NCBI RefSeq assembly: GCF_008520305.1
Contig: NZ_ML703281.1
Span: forward strand, 16,419 to 69,384
From: Mesorhizobium sp. SARCC-RB16n
GTDB lineage: Bacteria > Pseudomonadota > Alphaproteobacteria > Rhizobiales > Rhizobiaceae
Reading direction: 5' to 3'
Length of the DNA stretch: 52,966 nt
Below the pieces are notes generated by a model. That model was not told the origin of the DNA and ran no database searches. It saw nothing but the letters and a program-made list of their open reading frames with translations. Both the position numbers and the translations under genes were made by a program. Shown piece by piece: positions 28,241-36,124 of the stretch (the first letter of the stretch is position 1; every line of letters starts with the position of its first letter).

Positions 28241-28281
28241 TAGAGCGGTTCAGCAATTCTATCAAACGCTGAACCGCTCTA
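28241..28281. terminator. Terminator-like 14-bp inverted repeat at the end of the cupin gene
   Basis: A perfect inverted repeat: TAGAGCGGTTCAGC (28241-28254) and GCTGAACCGCTCTA (28268-28281), loop of 13. The right arm ends in the stop codon (TAG on the minus strand) of the cupin gene at 28279. Downstream on the minus strand there is ACTCTTTGTTTTC, a modest T tract. It probably ends the cupin transcript, and it is also seen as a common rhizobial repeat motif. Confidence 0.6.
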
Positions 28282-28674
28282 GCCGCTATATTGCGCTGGC
28301 GTCACCGCTTCCAGCCACTCGGCATGGACGCCGTCGAGCGCCTCCTGCATGGCGATGTGCGTCATCGCCGTTTTCGATCCGGCACCGTGCCAGTGCTTCT
28401 CGCCGGGTGCGAACGAAATGGTGTCCCCGGCCCTGATCTCCTGGACCGGGCCGCCCCACGTCTGGACCAGGCCTGCGCCGGAGGTGACATAGAGTGTCTG
28501 GCCGAGCGGATGCGTGTGCCAATGGGTGCGCGCGCCCGGCTCGAAGGCGACCAGCAAGGCCCTGAGCCGGGCCGGCGCCTCCGTCTCGATGATCGGCGTC
28601 TGCAGAACCCGGCCGGTGAAATACTTTTCCGGCGCTATGACGGTCGGCACGCTGCCGCAAGCAATGATCTTCAT
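28279..28674 (-). CDS. Cupin-domain protein (carboxymuconolactone/QdoI-like small cupin)
   Basis: A single-domain cupin of 131 residues. Motif 1 is FEPGARTHWHTHPLGQTLYV (metal ligands His, His and Gln/Glu) and motif 2 is APGEKHWHGAGSKTAMTH, giving the final His. The N-terminus MKIIACGSVPTVIAPEKYFT is typical of the small cupins that often lie next to carboxymuconolactone decarboxylase or in oxidative clusters; here there is no such neighbour. The start has AGGGACAG upstream. The stop codon is embedded in the terminator-like repeat. Function unknown, likely metal binding. Confidence 0.85.
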   Translation of the reverse strand: MKIIACGSVPTVIAPEKYFTGRVLQTPIIETEAPARLRALLVAFEPGARTHWHTHPLGQTLYVTSGAGLVQTWGGPVQEIRAGDTISFAPGEKHWHGAGSKTAMTHIAMQEALDGVHAEWLEAVTPAQYSG

Positions 28675-28912
28675 CGTCTGTCCCTGGAACTGGCGGGAGC
28701 CGGCGAGACGCCGTCCCTTTGAAGTGACCCGCATTCTCGGCCCGGATTGGCCCCGACGCAACCGGCCGCGTCGGCCCGCTCGGACGAAGATCTGATTTTT
28801 CTCTTAACCATGAACCTTGCCCGCTTGGGATTGCCGAACGAAATGCCGGCGAATTCAATGTCTTCTTAACGGCTGCCCACTAGCCGTGAGCCTGCATTGC
28901 GAGGGCTGTCCG

Positions 28913-30442
28913 ATGAGCATACTGGCGACGATCAAGGACCACAGCGGCCGGATCTATCGCGGTATCCAGTCGCTGCTTGTGATCAGCATCGGCGCGGCCG
29001 TGCTTGGCGCTTTCGACGTCTTGCAAAGCCTGTCCGCCGGCAGTGCCTTCGCCATCTCTATCCTGGCCACGAGCCTGGCCTTGCTGGCATTGATGTATAT
29101 GCGCAGCAGCGTCGTCCATCGCCTCCAGTCGGCCGAAGCCGCCGAGGCCGAGAAACATCATTTCCTCACCAGGGACGCGATGACCGGCGCGATGACGAGA
29201 CGCTATTTCCTCGAAGCGCTGCGCGAAAGCCTGGGCACCATGCGCGACAGGCGCGAGGCGGCCTTGCTCTTGATCGACCTCGACCATTTCAAGCAGTTGA
29301 ACGACACGTTCGGGCACCAGTTCGGCGACCTCACGCTGACGCACCTGGTCAAGACCTCGGAGCGCATCTTCGCCGGCAGCATGGTCGGACGCCTCGGCGG
29401 CGACGAATTCGGCGTCATCATTCCGCACGGTGACCTGGCCGCCATCAACAAGGATGTCAGGCGATTGCTGGATGCCATGCGCGCCGGCAAATCGCATGAA
29501 GGCAAGACCATTCCGCTCTCCATCTCGGTCGGCGTGGCACTGGCGCCGGCCCATGCCTCGAACACGACGGAGCTGATGCTGGTTGCCGATCTGGCGCTTT
29601 ATGAAAGCAAGGCGGCGGGCCGAGGCCGCGTCACCGTCTTCGACGAGGAGATGCTGTCCGACAAGCGCTACCGGCGTCTGGTCGAACGGGAATTGCGCGC
29701 CGCGGTCTATCTGGGCGAACTCGAATTGCATTATCAGCCGATCGTCAACCCGGATGGTTCCACTCATGCGCTCGAGGGACTGATCCGCTGGCGCCATCCG
29801 GTTCGCGGATTGATTGCGCCGGCCGAGTTCATTGCGATCGCCGAACGCTCGACGCTGATCGACATGCTCGGCGAATGGGTGTTCAAGCGGGCCTGTGCCG
29901 ACATCGGCCAGTTCCCGGGCCACCGCATCTCGATCAACGTCTCCGGCGAGCAGCTCAAGCGCGACGAGATCGTCACCATGTGCGACCGCGTGCTCAGGGA
30001 AGCCGGCCAGTCGGCGTCCCAATTCATCATCGAGATCACCGAGACGGTGGCGACCGCAGCCACGCCCGAGATCCTGCGACGCCTCGAAGCGTTGCGCGGT
30101 CTCGGCTTTCATATCGCCCTCGACGATTTCGGCACGGGCCATTGCGGCTTCAACTATCTCAAGACCTTGCCCATCGATATCATCAAGATCGATCGCTCCT
30201 ACATCCGCAGCCTCGCCCATGACCAGGTGGCGCAGATCTTCGTCTCGGCGCTGGCGCAGATCGCGCGCATCCAAGACGTCACCATCGTTGCGGAAGGGGT
30301 GGAGACCGCGGAGGAATTCGCTCTCGCCAAGGCGGCCGGCTGCAACCGGTTCCAGGGCTATTTCTTCGGCAGGCCAGCGCCGCGCGACAAGCTCGCCCTG
30401 CTTGCCGGGCGCTCGGCCGAACCGCTCGCACTCCGCGCCTGA
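28913..30442 (+). CDS. Membrane GGDEF-EAL cyclic di-GMP enzyme
   Basis: A 509-residue protein with two N-terminal membrane helices (about 20-36 and 46-64), then GGDEF (residues 162-166, sequence LGGDEFGVI) and EAL domains. The GGDEF active-site is intact, but the RxxD inhibitory site that usually lies five residues upstream is not seen (FAGS). The EAL domain has EGL (288-290), FNVSGEQL-type Asn, EITETV, DDFGTGHCGFNYL, KIDRSYI, EGVET and FQGYFFG, all apparently competent. It may both make and degrade cyclic di-GMP, or only hydrolyse it. The start is at ATG 28913, with GAGGG upstream. Confidence 0.92.
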   Translation: MSILATIKDHSGRIYRGIQSLLVISIGAAVLGAFDVLQSLSAGSAFAISILATSLALLALMYMRSSVVHRLQSAEAAEAEKHHFLTRDAMTGAMTRRYFLEALRESLGTMRDRREAALLLIDLDHFKQLNDTFGHQFGDLTLTHLVKTSERIFAGSMVGRLGGDEFGVIIPHGDLAAINKDVRRLLDAMRAGKSHEGKTIPLSISVGVALAPAHASNTTELMLVADLALYESKAAGRGRVTVFDEEMLSDKRYRRLVERELRAAVYLGELELHYQPIVNPDGSTHALEGLIRWRHPVRGLIAPAEFIAIAERSTLIDMLGEWVFKRACADIGQFPGHRISINVSGEQLKRDEIVTMCDRVLREAGQSASQFIIEITETVATAATPEILRRLEALRGLGFHIALDDFGTGHCGFNYLKTLPIDIIKIDRSYIRSLAHDQVAQIFVSALAQIARIQDVTIVAEGVETAEEFALAKAAGCNRFQGYFFGRPAPRDKLALLAGRSAEPLALRA

Positions 30443-30443
30443 C

Positions 30444-30475
30444 CCGGCCAGCCGCGCCGGCTTCCTATTTTTCTT
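30444..30475 (+). terminator. Weak terminator after the GGDEF-EAL gene
   Basis: The short stem CCGGC-cagccgc-GCCGG is followed by CTTCCTATTTTTC. It starts one base after the stop codon. The stem is only 5 bp; assignment is tentative. Confidence 0.4.
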
Positions 30476-30633
30476 GCCCTCCAGGCAAACAAGTGGGACG
30501 ATAATCGCGGCAGGTCGAAACAGGCCCGCCCGCGACGGTCGAACAGGCCGGCCGCCGCTCAGGACCGATTGACCTTGGCCTGAACCATGAATGCCAGTCG
30601 GTCCCCAGGAAAACGCCTGAGTGGAGGTCACTC

Positions 30634-32685
30634 ATGGGTAATCGCGCCGGAGGACGACGCACGGGACCGAAATGCATTGCCATAGTCGGTCCCTTCGCCA
30701 GCGGTAAGACGACACTTCTCGAAGCCATATTGGCCCGTACGGGCGCCATTCCCCGACAAAATCCCGTTTCATCGGGCAGCACTGTCTCGGATCATTCGCC
30801 CGAGGCTCGCGCCCACGCCATGAGCGTCGAGGCGTCGATCGCCACCACTGAATTCATGGGTGAGCAGTTCACCTTCATCGACTGCCCCGGGTCGATCGAA
30901 TTCTCCTTCGAGGCCGAACCGGTGCTCGCCGCCTGCGATGTCGCGGTGGTCGTGGCCGAGGCCGACGAAAAGAAGATCCCCGCTTTGCAGCTCATCATGC
31001 GCAAGCTCGACGATCTCGGCGTGCCGCGCATCCTGTTCCTCAACAAGGTCGACAAGGCGATCGCGGGCGTGCGCGACACGCTGAAGATGTTGCAGCCGAC
31101 AAGCACGGCGCCGCTGCTTCTGCGCCAGATTCCACTGCGTAAGGACGGCGTCGTCATCGGCTCGATCGATCTGGCGCTGGAACGCGCCTACGTCTACCGC
31201 GAATATGCCGAGAGCGAGGTGGCTGAAATACCGGGCGACGACAAGGCGCGCGAACTGGAGGCGCGGTTCTCCATGCTGGAGACGCTGGCCGACCATGACG
31301 ACCAGTTGATGGAACAGTTGCTCGAGGAGATCGAACCGCCCAAGGACGCGGTCTTCGACGACCTCGCCGCCGATCTGCGCGACGGCGCTGTGACGCCGGT
31401 TCTGATCGGCACCGCCGAGAAAGGCAATGGCGTGCTGCGCCTCTTGAAGACGATCCGCCACGACGCGCCCGACATCGAGGCGACCCGCAAGCGGCTTGGC
31501 GCCCCGGAGGGCAACGCGACGGTGGTCCAGGTCATGAAGACCATCCACACGCCGCATGGCGGCAAGCTGTCGGTGTCGCGCGTCCTGTCCGGCCAGGTCG
31601 CCGACGGCTCGGAACTGTGGCTACCCGGCGGCGACACTGCCAAGGTTTCCGGAATCTACAGGATGCTGGGCAAGGATCAGGTCAAGCTGACCACCGCCAG
31701 GACCGGCGACACCGTGGCGCTCGGCAAACTCGACGCGGTCAAGACCGGCCAGACGCTCACCTCGGCCAAGGGTGGAGCCAAGCAGCTCTTCGATGTCGAG
31801 CCGCCGCAGCCGGTCTTCGCCTTCGCGCTGCGTCCCAAGGAGCGCAAGGACGAGGTCAAGATGTCGGCGGCCATCCAGCGCCTGGCCGAGGAAGATCCCT
31901 CGCTCAGCCTGCGCCACAACCAGGACTCGGCCGAGACCGTGCTGTCTGGCCATGGCGAGATGCATCTGCGCGTCGTGCGCGAGCGGCTGGAGGGCAAGAA
32001 CCAGATTCCGGTCGAGGGTCATGCGCCGGCGGTGCCCTATCGCGAGACGATCCGCAAATCGGTGCAGCAGCGCGGCCGGCACAAGAAACAGTCAGGCGGC
32101 CACGGCCAGTTCGGCGACGTGGTGATCGAAATCAAGCCGCTGCCGCGCGGCTCCGGCTTCCAGTTCACCGACACCATCACCGGCGGTGTCGTGCCCAAGA
32201 CCTACATACAGTCGGTCGAGACAGGCATACGCGATTATCTGAAGACCGGCCCGCTCGGCTTCCCGGTGGTCGACGTCGCGGTCAATCTCTCGGATGGCTC
32301 GTACCATGCGGTCGATTCCTCCGACATGGCCTTCCAGATGGCTGCCAAGCTCGCCATGAAGGAAGGCATGGCCGCCTGCTCGCCGGTGCTTCTGGAGCCG
32401 GTGATGAAGGTCGAGATCGTCACGCCGTCGGACGCGACGTCGAAGATCATCGCGCTGATCCCGCAGCGGCGCGGCCAAATCCTCGGCTATGACGCCCGGC
32501 CGGATTGGCCGGGATGGGATGTCGTCGAGGCGACCATGCCGCAGGCAGAGATCGGCGATCTGATCATCGAGCTGCGCTCGGCCACGTCAGGCGTTGCCAG
32601 CTACCGCGCCGCTTTCGACCATATGGCCGAGTTGACTGGCCGTCTCGCCGACGAGGCGATGAACGCCAACGGCAAGGCCGCCTGA
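30634..32685 (+). CDS. Elongation factor G-like GTPase
   Basis: A 683-residue five-domain protein of the EF-G-like (EF-G2) family. G1 loop GPFASGKT (residues 19-26), G3 DCPGS (83-87), G4 NKVD (137-140); then domain II (VMKTIHTPHGGKLSVSRVLS), domains III-V (HGEMHLRV, SGGHGQFGDVVI, and a C-terminal EF-G fold). EF-G has DTPGH at G3; here the position of the catalytic His is Ser87, and the switch I RGITI motif is absent. It is therefore not the housekeeping translocase, which is encoded elsewhere with rpsL/rpsG. Function unknown; a stress or ribosome-related role is an inference. A terminator follows at 32737. Confidence 0.9.
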   Translation: MGNRAGGRRTGPKCIAIVGPFASGKTTLLEAILARTGAIPRQNPVSSGSTVSDHSPEARAHAMSVEASIATTEFMGEQFTFIDCPGSIEFSFEAEPVLAACDVAVVVAEADEKKIPALQLIMRKLDDLGVPRILFLNKVDKAIAGVRDTLKMLQPTSTAPLLLRQIPLRKDGVVIGSIDLALERAYVYREYAESEVAEIPGDDKARELEARFSMLETLADHDDQLMEQLLEEIEPPKDAVFDDLAADLRDGAVTPVLIGTAEKGNGVLRLLKTIRHDAPDIEATRKRLGAPEGNATVVQVMKTIHTPHGGKLSVSRVLSGQVADGSELWLPGGDTAKVSGIYRMLGKDQVKLTTARTGDTVALGKLDAVKTGQTLTSAKGGAKQLFDVEPPQPVFAFALRPKERKDEVKMSAAIQRLAEEDPSLSLRHNQDSAETVLSGHGEMHLRVVRERLEGKNQIPVEGHAPAVPYRETIRKSVQQRGRHKKQSGGHGQFGDVVIEIKPLPRGSGFQFTDTITGGVVPKTYIQSVETGIRDYLKTGPLGFPVVDVAVNLSDGSYHAVDSSDMAFQMAAKLAMKEGMAACSPVLLEPVMKVEIVTPSDATSKIIALIPQRRGQILGYDARPDWPGWDVVEATMPQAEIGDLIIELRSATSGVASYRAAFDHMAELTGRLADEAMNANGKAA

Positions 32686-32736
32686 TTTCGCTCGATTCAT
32701 GAGAAGCGCCCTCGAACGATCGAGGGGCAAAAACCA

Positions 32737-32767
32737 AAAACGACGCCCGGGGACCGGACGCCGTTTT
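32737..32767. terminator. Terminator after the EF-G-like gene
   Basis: Imperfect stem AAAACG-CG-CCGG ... CCGG-CG-CGTTTT (two mismatches), loop about 3, preceded by A tracts and followed by TTTTGTTT. It could work on both strands. It begins 52 bases after the stop codon. Confidence 0.75.
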
Positions 32768-32949
32768 GTTTGCGGACCGCTTTCTTGGGAGGAAAAACGG
32801 CAGGTCCGCCGCATGTAGCGTCGCCGCGCTTCAAAGGAAAAGGTTCGGACGCGGTAGCCGCCTGAGCCCGGGTCGTCCGAGTGATGCCCCCATCCCCCGT
32901 CCGAACCACACCGCGTCCTATGCTCCACTTAGCAGACGGAGGGTGTCCT

Positions 32950-32976
32950 TGTCATGTTACCAGAGGTTACATGACA
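32950..32976. promoter_or_regulatory. 27-base dyad, likely operator
   Basis: TGTCATGTTACC-aga-GGTTACATGACA: 12-bp arms with one T-T mismatch. Its length and symmetry suggest a strong binding site for a dimeric regulator, possibly a GntR- or TetR-type site. There is no gene directly next to it, which makes its target unclear; a plus-strand transcript leading to the methyltransferase gene is 440 bases away. Confidence 0.45.
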
Positions 32977-33032
32977 CTGTTACGCGGCAATTCTGGTGAA
33001 TTTTTCAGCCATCCCAGTGGCATGCAGGCAAC

Positions 33033-33061
33033 AAAAAAGCCGGATCAACGAAGATCCGGCT
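33033..33061 (-). terminator. Minus-strand intrinsic terminator
   Basis: The perfect 9-bp stem AGCCGGATC-aacgaa-GATCCGGCT is preceded on the plus strand by six A, so it ends transcripts running on the minus strand with a run of U. No established minus-strand gene lies upstream of it; it implies an unannotated minus-strand transcript from the 33.1-33.4 kb region. Confidence 0.75.
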
Positions 33062-33186
33062 GAGTTTGATTGGAAGTGCCTGTTAAGGCTAACCTCCAGA
33101 GGGGAACACTCGAGGGCGCTAATGGGAGGAGAACGCGCCCAGGAGATGATCTATATATCTGCTCTTCATGCCCAAGAAACAAGCAT

Positions 33187-33411
33187 CTATTTTGCAACAC
33201 ACGCATGCAAAAAGGCACAGGCTGTGGTCCAACCCATTCCGGAAGCCAATAGGACCAGCAGAATCGTGGAAAGGACGCGCGATTTCGGGTCATTGTCATC
33301 TCGAAAACGCCAATTGCGACCGATTTTGTTCCCAAATGCCGAAAAACACTGATGATGTGGAATGAGGCAGCGGCGGTTCAATTCCAAGGCAGTCGAGCGG
33401 AGATCAACCAA
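33187..33411 (-). CDS. Possible small membrane protein
   Basis: An open frame whose last 37 residues read as a polar stretch followed by one membrane helix: DDNDPKSRVLST, then ILLVLLASGMGWTTACAFL, ending HACVAK. The N-terminus is unresolved because only TTG codons (33411, 33387, 33381) are available as starts. A minus-strand terminator 126 bases downstream supports a transcript here. The frame overlaps the start of the plus-strand methyltransferase gene only if the earliest start is used. Tentative, with no recognised family. Confidence 0.3.
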   Translation of the reverse strand: MVDLRSTALELNRRCLIPHHQCFSAFGNKIGRNWRFRDDNDPKSRVLSTILLVLLASGMGWTTACAFLHACVAK

Positions 33412-33908
33412 TGCGTAGGTTTTCGGCGATTGCCGGCAGCGGCATTTTCCTGATTGCGGCCCCCGGCGTGGTCGCCGGGCTGGTTCCCTGGCTGCTCAGC
33501 GATCGCTGGGGCCTGCCATGGTCGCCCCTGCCCGGCCTTGCCCTCGCCGGCGGCGCGCTCGTCATTGCCGCGGCCGCCGTGCTGCTGCATGCCTTCGCCC
33601 GCTTCGCACTGGAGGGGCTGGGCACGCCCGCCCCGGTCGCACCAACCGAAAGGCTGGTGATCGGCGGCATCTACCGCCATGTCCGCAATCCGATGTATGT
33701 CGCCGTGCTGACGATCATTCTCGGCCAGGCGCTGCTGTTCTCGAGCTGGCCGATCGCCGCCTACGCGGCAATCGCGGCGGCTGCCATGGTCAGCTTCGTC
33801 AAGCTCTATGAAGAGCCGACGCTCGCCGGCCGCTATGGCGCCGAATACGAAACCTACCGCCGCAACGTTCCGGGCTGGCTGCCGCGGATTATGCCCTGGA
33901 AGGGATAG
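33411..33908 (+). CDS. Isoprenylcysteine carboxyl methyltransferase-like membrane protein
   Basis: A 165-residue membrane protein with four or five helices of the ICMT/PEMT-like family. The core motif is VIGGIYRHVRNPMYVAVLTI followed by KLYEEPTLAGRYGAEYETYR, which binds S-adenosylmethionine in the family; the end is RNVPGWLPRIMPW. The substrate is unknown; bacterial members are usually assigned only as isoprenylcysteine carboxyl methyltransferase family proteins. It is convergent with the LysR gene, with only one base between the stops. Confidence 0.85.
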   Translation: MRRFSAIAGSGIFLIAAPGVVAGLVPWLLSDRWGLPWSPLPGLALAGGALVIAAAAVLLHAFARFALEGLGTPAPVAPTERLVIGGIYRHVRNPMYVAVLTIILGQALLFSSWPIAAYAAIAAAAMVSFVKLYEEPTLAGRYGAEYETYRRNVPGWLPRIMPWKG

Positions 33909-33909
33909 G

Positions 33910-34806
33910 CTAGAACGACCAGCTCCTGGCCTTGGCGATGATGAAGTCACGGAACACGTGCAGCTTGGCCTGGTTCTTCATCGCATCGGGATAGGCGAAA
34001 TAGGTGTCGAAGGACGGCACCTCGGTTTCCGGCAGCAGCTGCACCAGGCCGGAATCCTTGCTGATCACATAGTCCGGCAGCATGGCGATGCCAGCGCCGC
34101 CCTGCACGGCGCGCTTGATCGACAGGATGTCGTTGATCTGCAGCGATGGCACGCGCCGGCCGTTCTCGAAATCACCGACCGTCTCCAGCCAGTTCAGCTC
34201 CGACAGATGCGACGGTACGGGCAGGCCGAAGGTCACGATGCGATGGTTTCTCAACTCTGCGATCGAGCCCGGCTTGCCGTATTTGGCGACATAGGATGGC
34301 GCCGCGTAGAGATGGAAATGCACGGTGAACAGGCGGCGCTGGATCAGGTCCGGCTGTTGCGGCTGGCGCAGCCGGATGGCGCAATCGGCCTGGCGCATGG
34401 TGAGGTCGAGCTCCTCGTTGGCGAGGATCAGCTGCAGGCTGATTTCGGGGTAGAGTTCGATGAACTCCTGCACCCGCTCGGTCAGCCAGCCGGCGCCAAG
34501 GCCGACGGTCGTCGTCACCCTGAGCACGCCGGACGGCCGGTCCTTGGTCTCGGTCAGCCGCGACTTGATGGTTTCCAGCTTCATCAGCACGTCATGCGCC
34601 GTGCGGAACAGCATCTCGCCCTGTTCGGTCAGCACCAGGCCGCGTGCATGGCGGTTGAACAGCGGCACGCCGACATCATGTTCCAGCGCGCTGACCTGCC
34701 TCGATATCGCCGATTGCGACAGGTGCAGCGTCTCGGCCGCGTGCGTGAACGACCCCGCTTCCGCCGCAGCGTGAAACACGCGTAGCTTGTCCCAGTCCAA
34801 CGCCAT
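33910..34806 (-). CDS. lsrB: LysR regulator, LsrB/VtlR-like
   Basis: A 298-residue LysR protein. The winged HTH is LDWDKLRVFHAAAEAGSFTH, LSQSAISRQVSALEHDVGVP, LFNRHARGLVLT, and the effector domain covers about 90-298. The position immediately downstream of trxB, with an Lrp gene on the other side, matches the locus known in rhizobia as lsrB (vtlR in Brucella and Agrobacterium), a regulator of symbiosis, redox and envelope genes. Only one cysteine is present (Cys142, in QADCAIR); from memory the Sinorhizobium protein has several redox-active cysteines. The gene symbol rests on synteny and sequence type. Confidence 0.82.
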   Translation of the reverse strand: MALDWDKLRVFHAAAEAGSFTHAAETLHLSQSAISRQVSALEHDVGVPLFNRHARGLVLTEQGEMLFRTAHDVLMKLETIKSRLTETKDRPSGVLRVTTTVGLGAGWLTERVQEFIELYPEISLQLILANEELDLTMRQADCAIRLRQPQQPDLIQRRLFTVHFHLYAAPSYVAKYGKPGSIAELRNHRIVTFGLPVPSHLSELNWLETVGDFENGRRVPSLQINDILSIKRAVQGGAGIAMLPDYVISKDSGLVQLLPETEVPSFDTYFAYPDAMKNQAKLHVFRDFIIAKARSWSF

Positions 34807-34897
34807 GATTTCCCCTCGTTACGGTTGGCGTCTGAATGAAAAATCAGGCTTTTACACGGCGTTTCTAAGCCGTTTTTTTAACAGTTTTGCGAGCGGC

Positions 34898-35872
34898 CTA
34901 TTCCGCTGCCTCGCGATGCACCTCGATGCCGGCCAGATACTTTTCCGCCTCGAGCGCGGCCATGCAGCCCAGCCCCGCCGCCGTCACCGCCTGGCGGTAG
35001 ATATCGTCGGTCACGTCGCCGGCGGCGAACACGCCAGGCACGTCGGTGCGCGTCGAATCCGGCGCCGTCCACAGATAGCCGTTCGGCTTCTGCTTCAACT
35101 TGCCGGCGAACAGCTCGACCGCGGGCGCATGGCCGATGGCCACGAAGACGCCGTCGATCTTGAGATGGCTCTCGGCGCCGGTCACGGCATGCCTGAGCTT
35201 CAGCCCTTCGACCGAAGGCGGCAGCGGTGCCTTGCCGGGGCGGCCGGTGATCTCGTCGACGATCGTGTCCCAGATGACGCGGACATTGTCCTTCTTCAAC
35301 AGCCGCTCGCGCAGGATGCGCTCGGCACGGAAGTCCGAGCGCCTGTGGATGACGGTGACACTCTTGGCGAGGTTGGACAGATAGAGCGCCTCCTCCACCG
35401 CCGAATTGCCGCCGCCGACCACCGCGACATCCTTGCCGCGATAGAAGAAGCCGTCGCATGTGGCGCAGGCGGAAACGCCGAAGCCCATGAAGTCCTGCTC
35501 GGTGGGAATGCCCAGCCACTTGGCTTGCGCGCCGGTGGCAATGATCAGCGCATCGGCCGTGTAGGTAGTGCCGGAATCGCCCTTGGCGCGGAACGGCCGC
35601 ACATTGAGGTCGACCTCGGTGATGATGTCGTTGATGATGTCGGTGCCGACATGCTCGGCCTGCTTGAGCATCTGTTCCATCAGCCACGGCCCCTGGATCG
35701 GATCGGCGAAGCCGGGATAGTTTTCCACATCGGTGGTGATCATCAGCTGGCCGCCCTGCTGCAGGCCGGCGACCAGCATCGGCTTCAGCATGGCGCGTGC
35801 GGCATAGACCGCCGCCGTATAGCCGGCCGGACCGGAACCGATGATGAGAACGGGCGCATGCTTGGTGGTCAT
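34898..35872 (-). CDS. trxB: Thioredoxin reductase
   Basis: An NADPH-dependent flavoenzyme of 324 residues that keeps thioredoxin reduced. FAD-binding GxGxxG at APVLIIGSGPAGYTAA, the redox-active CATC (Cys136, Cys139) in ACATCDGFFYRG, NADPH-binding GGGNSAVEEA and HRRSDFRA, and the C-terminal GVFAAGDVTDDIYRQAVTAA. The start is ATG 35872. Transcribed towards lsrB with 91 bases in between; divergent from the Lrp gene. This block is conserved across rhizobia. Confidence 0.96.
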   Translation of the reverse strand: MTTKHAPVLIIGSGPAGYTAAVYAARAMLKPMLVAGLQQGGQLMITTDVENYPGFADPIQGPWLMEQMLKQAEHVGTDIINDIITEVDLNVRPFRAKGDSGTTYTADALIIATGAQAKWLGIPTEQDFMGFGVSACATCDGFFYRGKDVAVVGGGNSAVEEALYLSNLAKSVTVIHRRSDFRAERILRERLLKKDNVRVIWDTIVDEITGRPGKAPLPPSVEGLKLRHAVTGAESHLKIDGVFVAIGHAPAVELFAGKLKQKPNGYLWTAPDSTRTDVPGVFAAGDVTDDIYRQAVTAAGLGCMAALEAEKYLAGIEVHREAAE

Positions 35873-36124
35873 TTGGAGCCTCTGCGGGGCAGACAACGGG
35901 TGTGCCTGGAGAAAGACGTGGAATTCCCGATCAATGTAAGGGTTGCCAACCACGCCAGCAAGACGGACGGGCCGTCGTCCCCGGAAAGCTTCGGCCCAAG
36001 CGGTTATTCGTGCGGTGGCGGCTTTCGTTACCGTTCTGAAATCGCGTTGATGAGGGCTGGCGCCAACACAAAAGTCGTTTAATTACAAAATTGCGAAAGA
36101 TTCTTGCGCCGAGCTGAGACAGCC

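Larger units (their letters stand above)
32768..33186. other. Gene-free stretch with several dyads
   Basis: Between the EF-G-like gene and the methyltransferase there is a 725-base gap. This part holds no convincing protein gene. A ten-base inverted repeat GGTTCGGACG (32842-32851) / CGTCCGAACC (32898-32907) encloses a GC-rich region and could belong to a structured RNA. A 27-base dyad is at 32950-32976, and a minus-strand terminator at 33033-33061. I checked it against tmRNA, RNase P RNA and SRP RNA landmarks and found none. Confidence 0.5.

Noticed and set aside
28880-30631. Long minus-strand open frame opposite the GGDEF-EAL gene (583 codons)
   Set aside because: Antisense shadow of a clearly coding gene; composition and lack of domains argue against it.
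32768-33060. tmRNA, RNase P RNA or signal recognition particle RNA
   Set aside because: The dyads invited the idea, but I find no tag-peptide reading frame, no GAGGAAAGTCC-type RNase P core and no GGAAGG/AGCAG SRP loop on either strand.
34856-34879. Hairpin ACGGC-gtttctaa-GCCGT followed by seven T on the plus strand between lsrB and trxB
   Set aside because: Both neighbouring genes run on the minus strand, so a plus-strand terminator would serve no known transcript; the stem is only five pairs. It is not annotated as a terminator.
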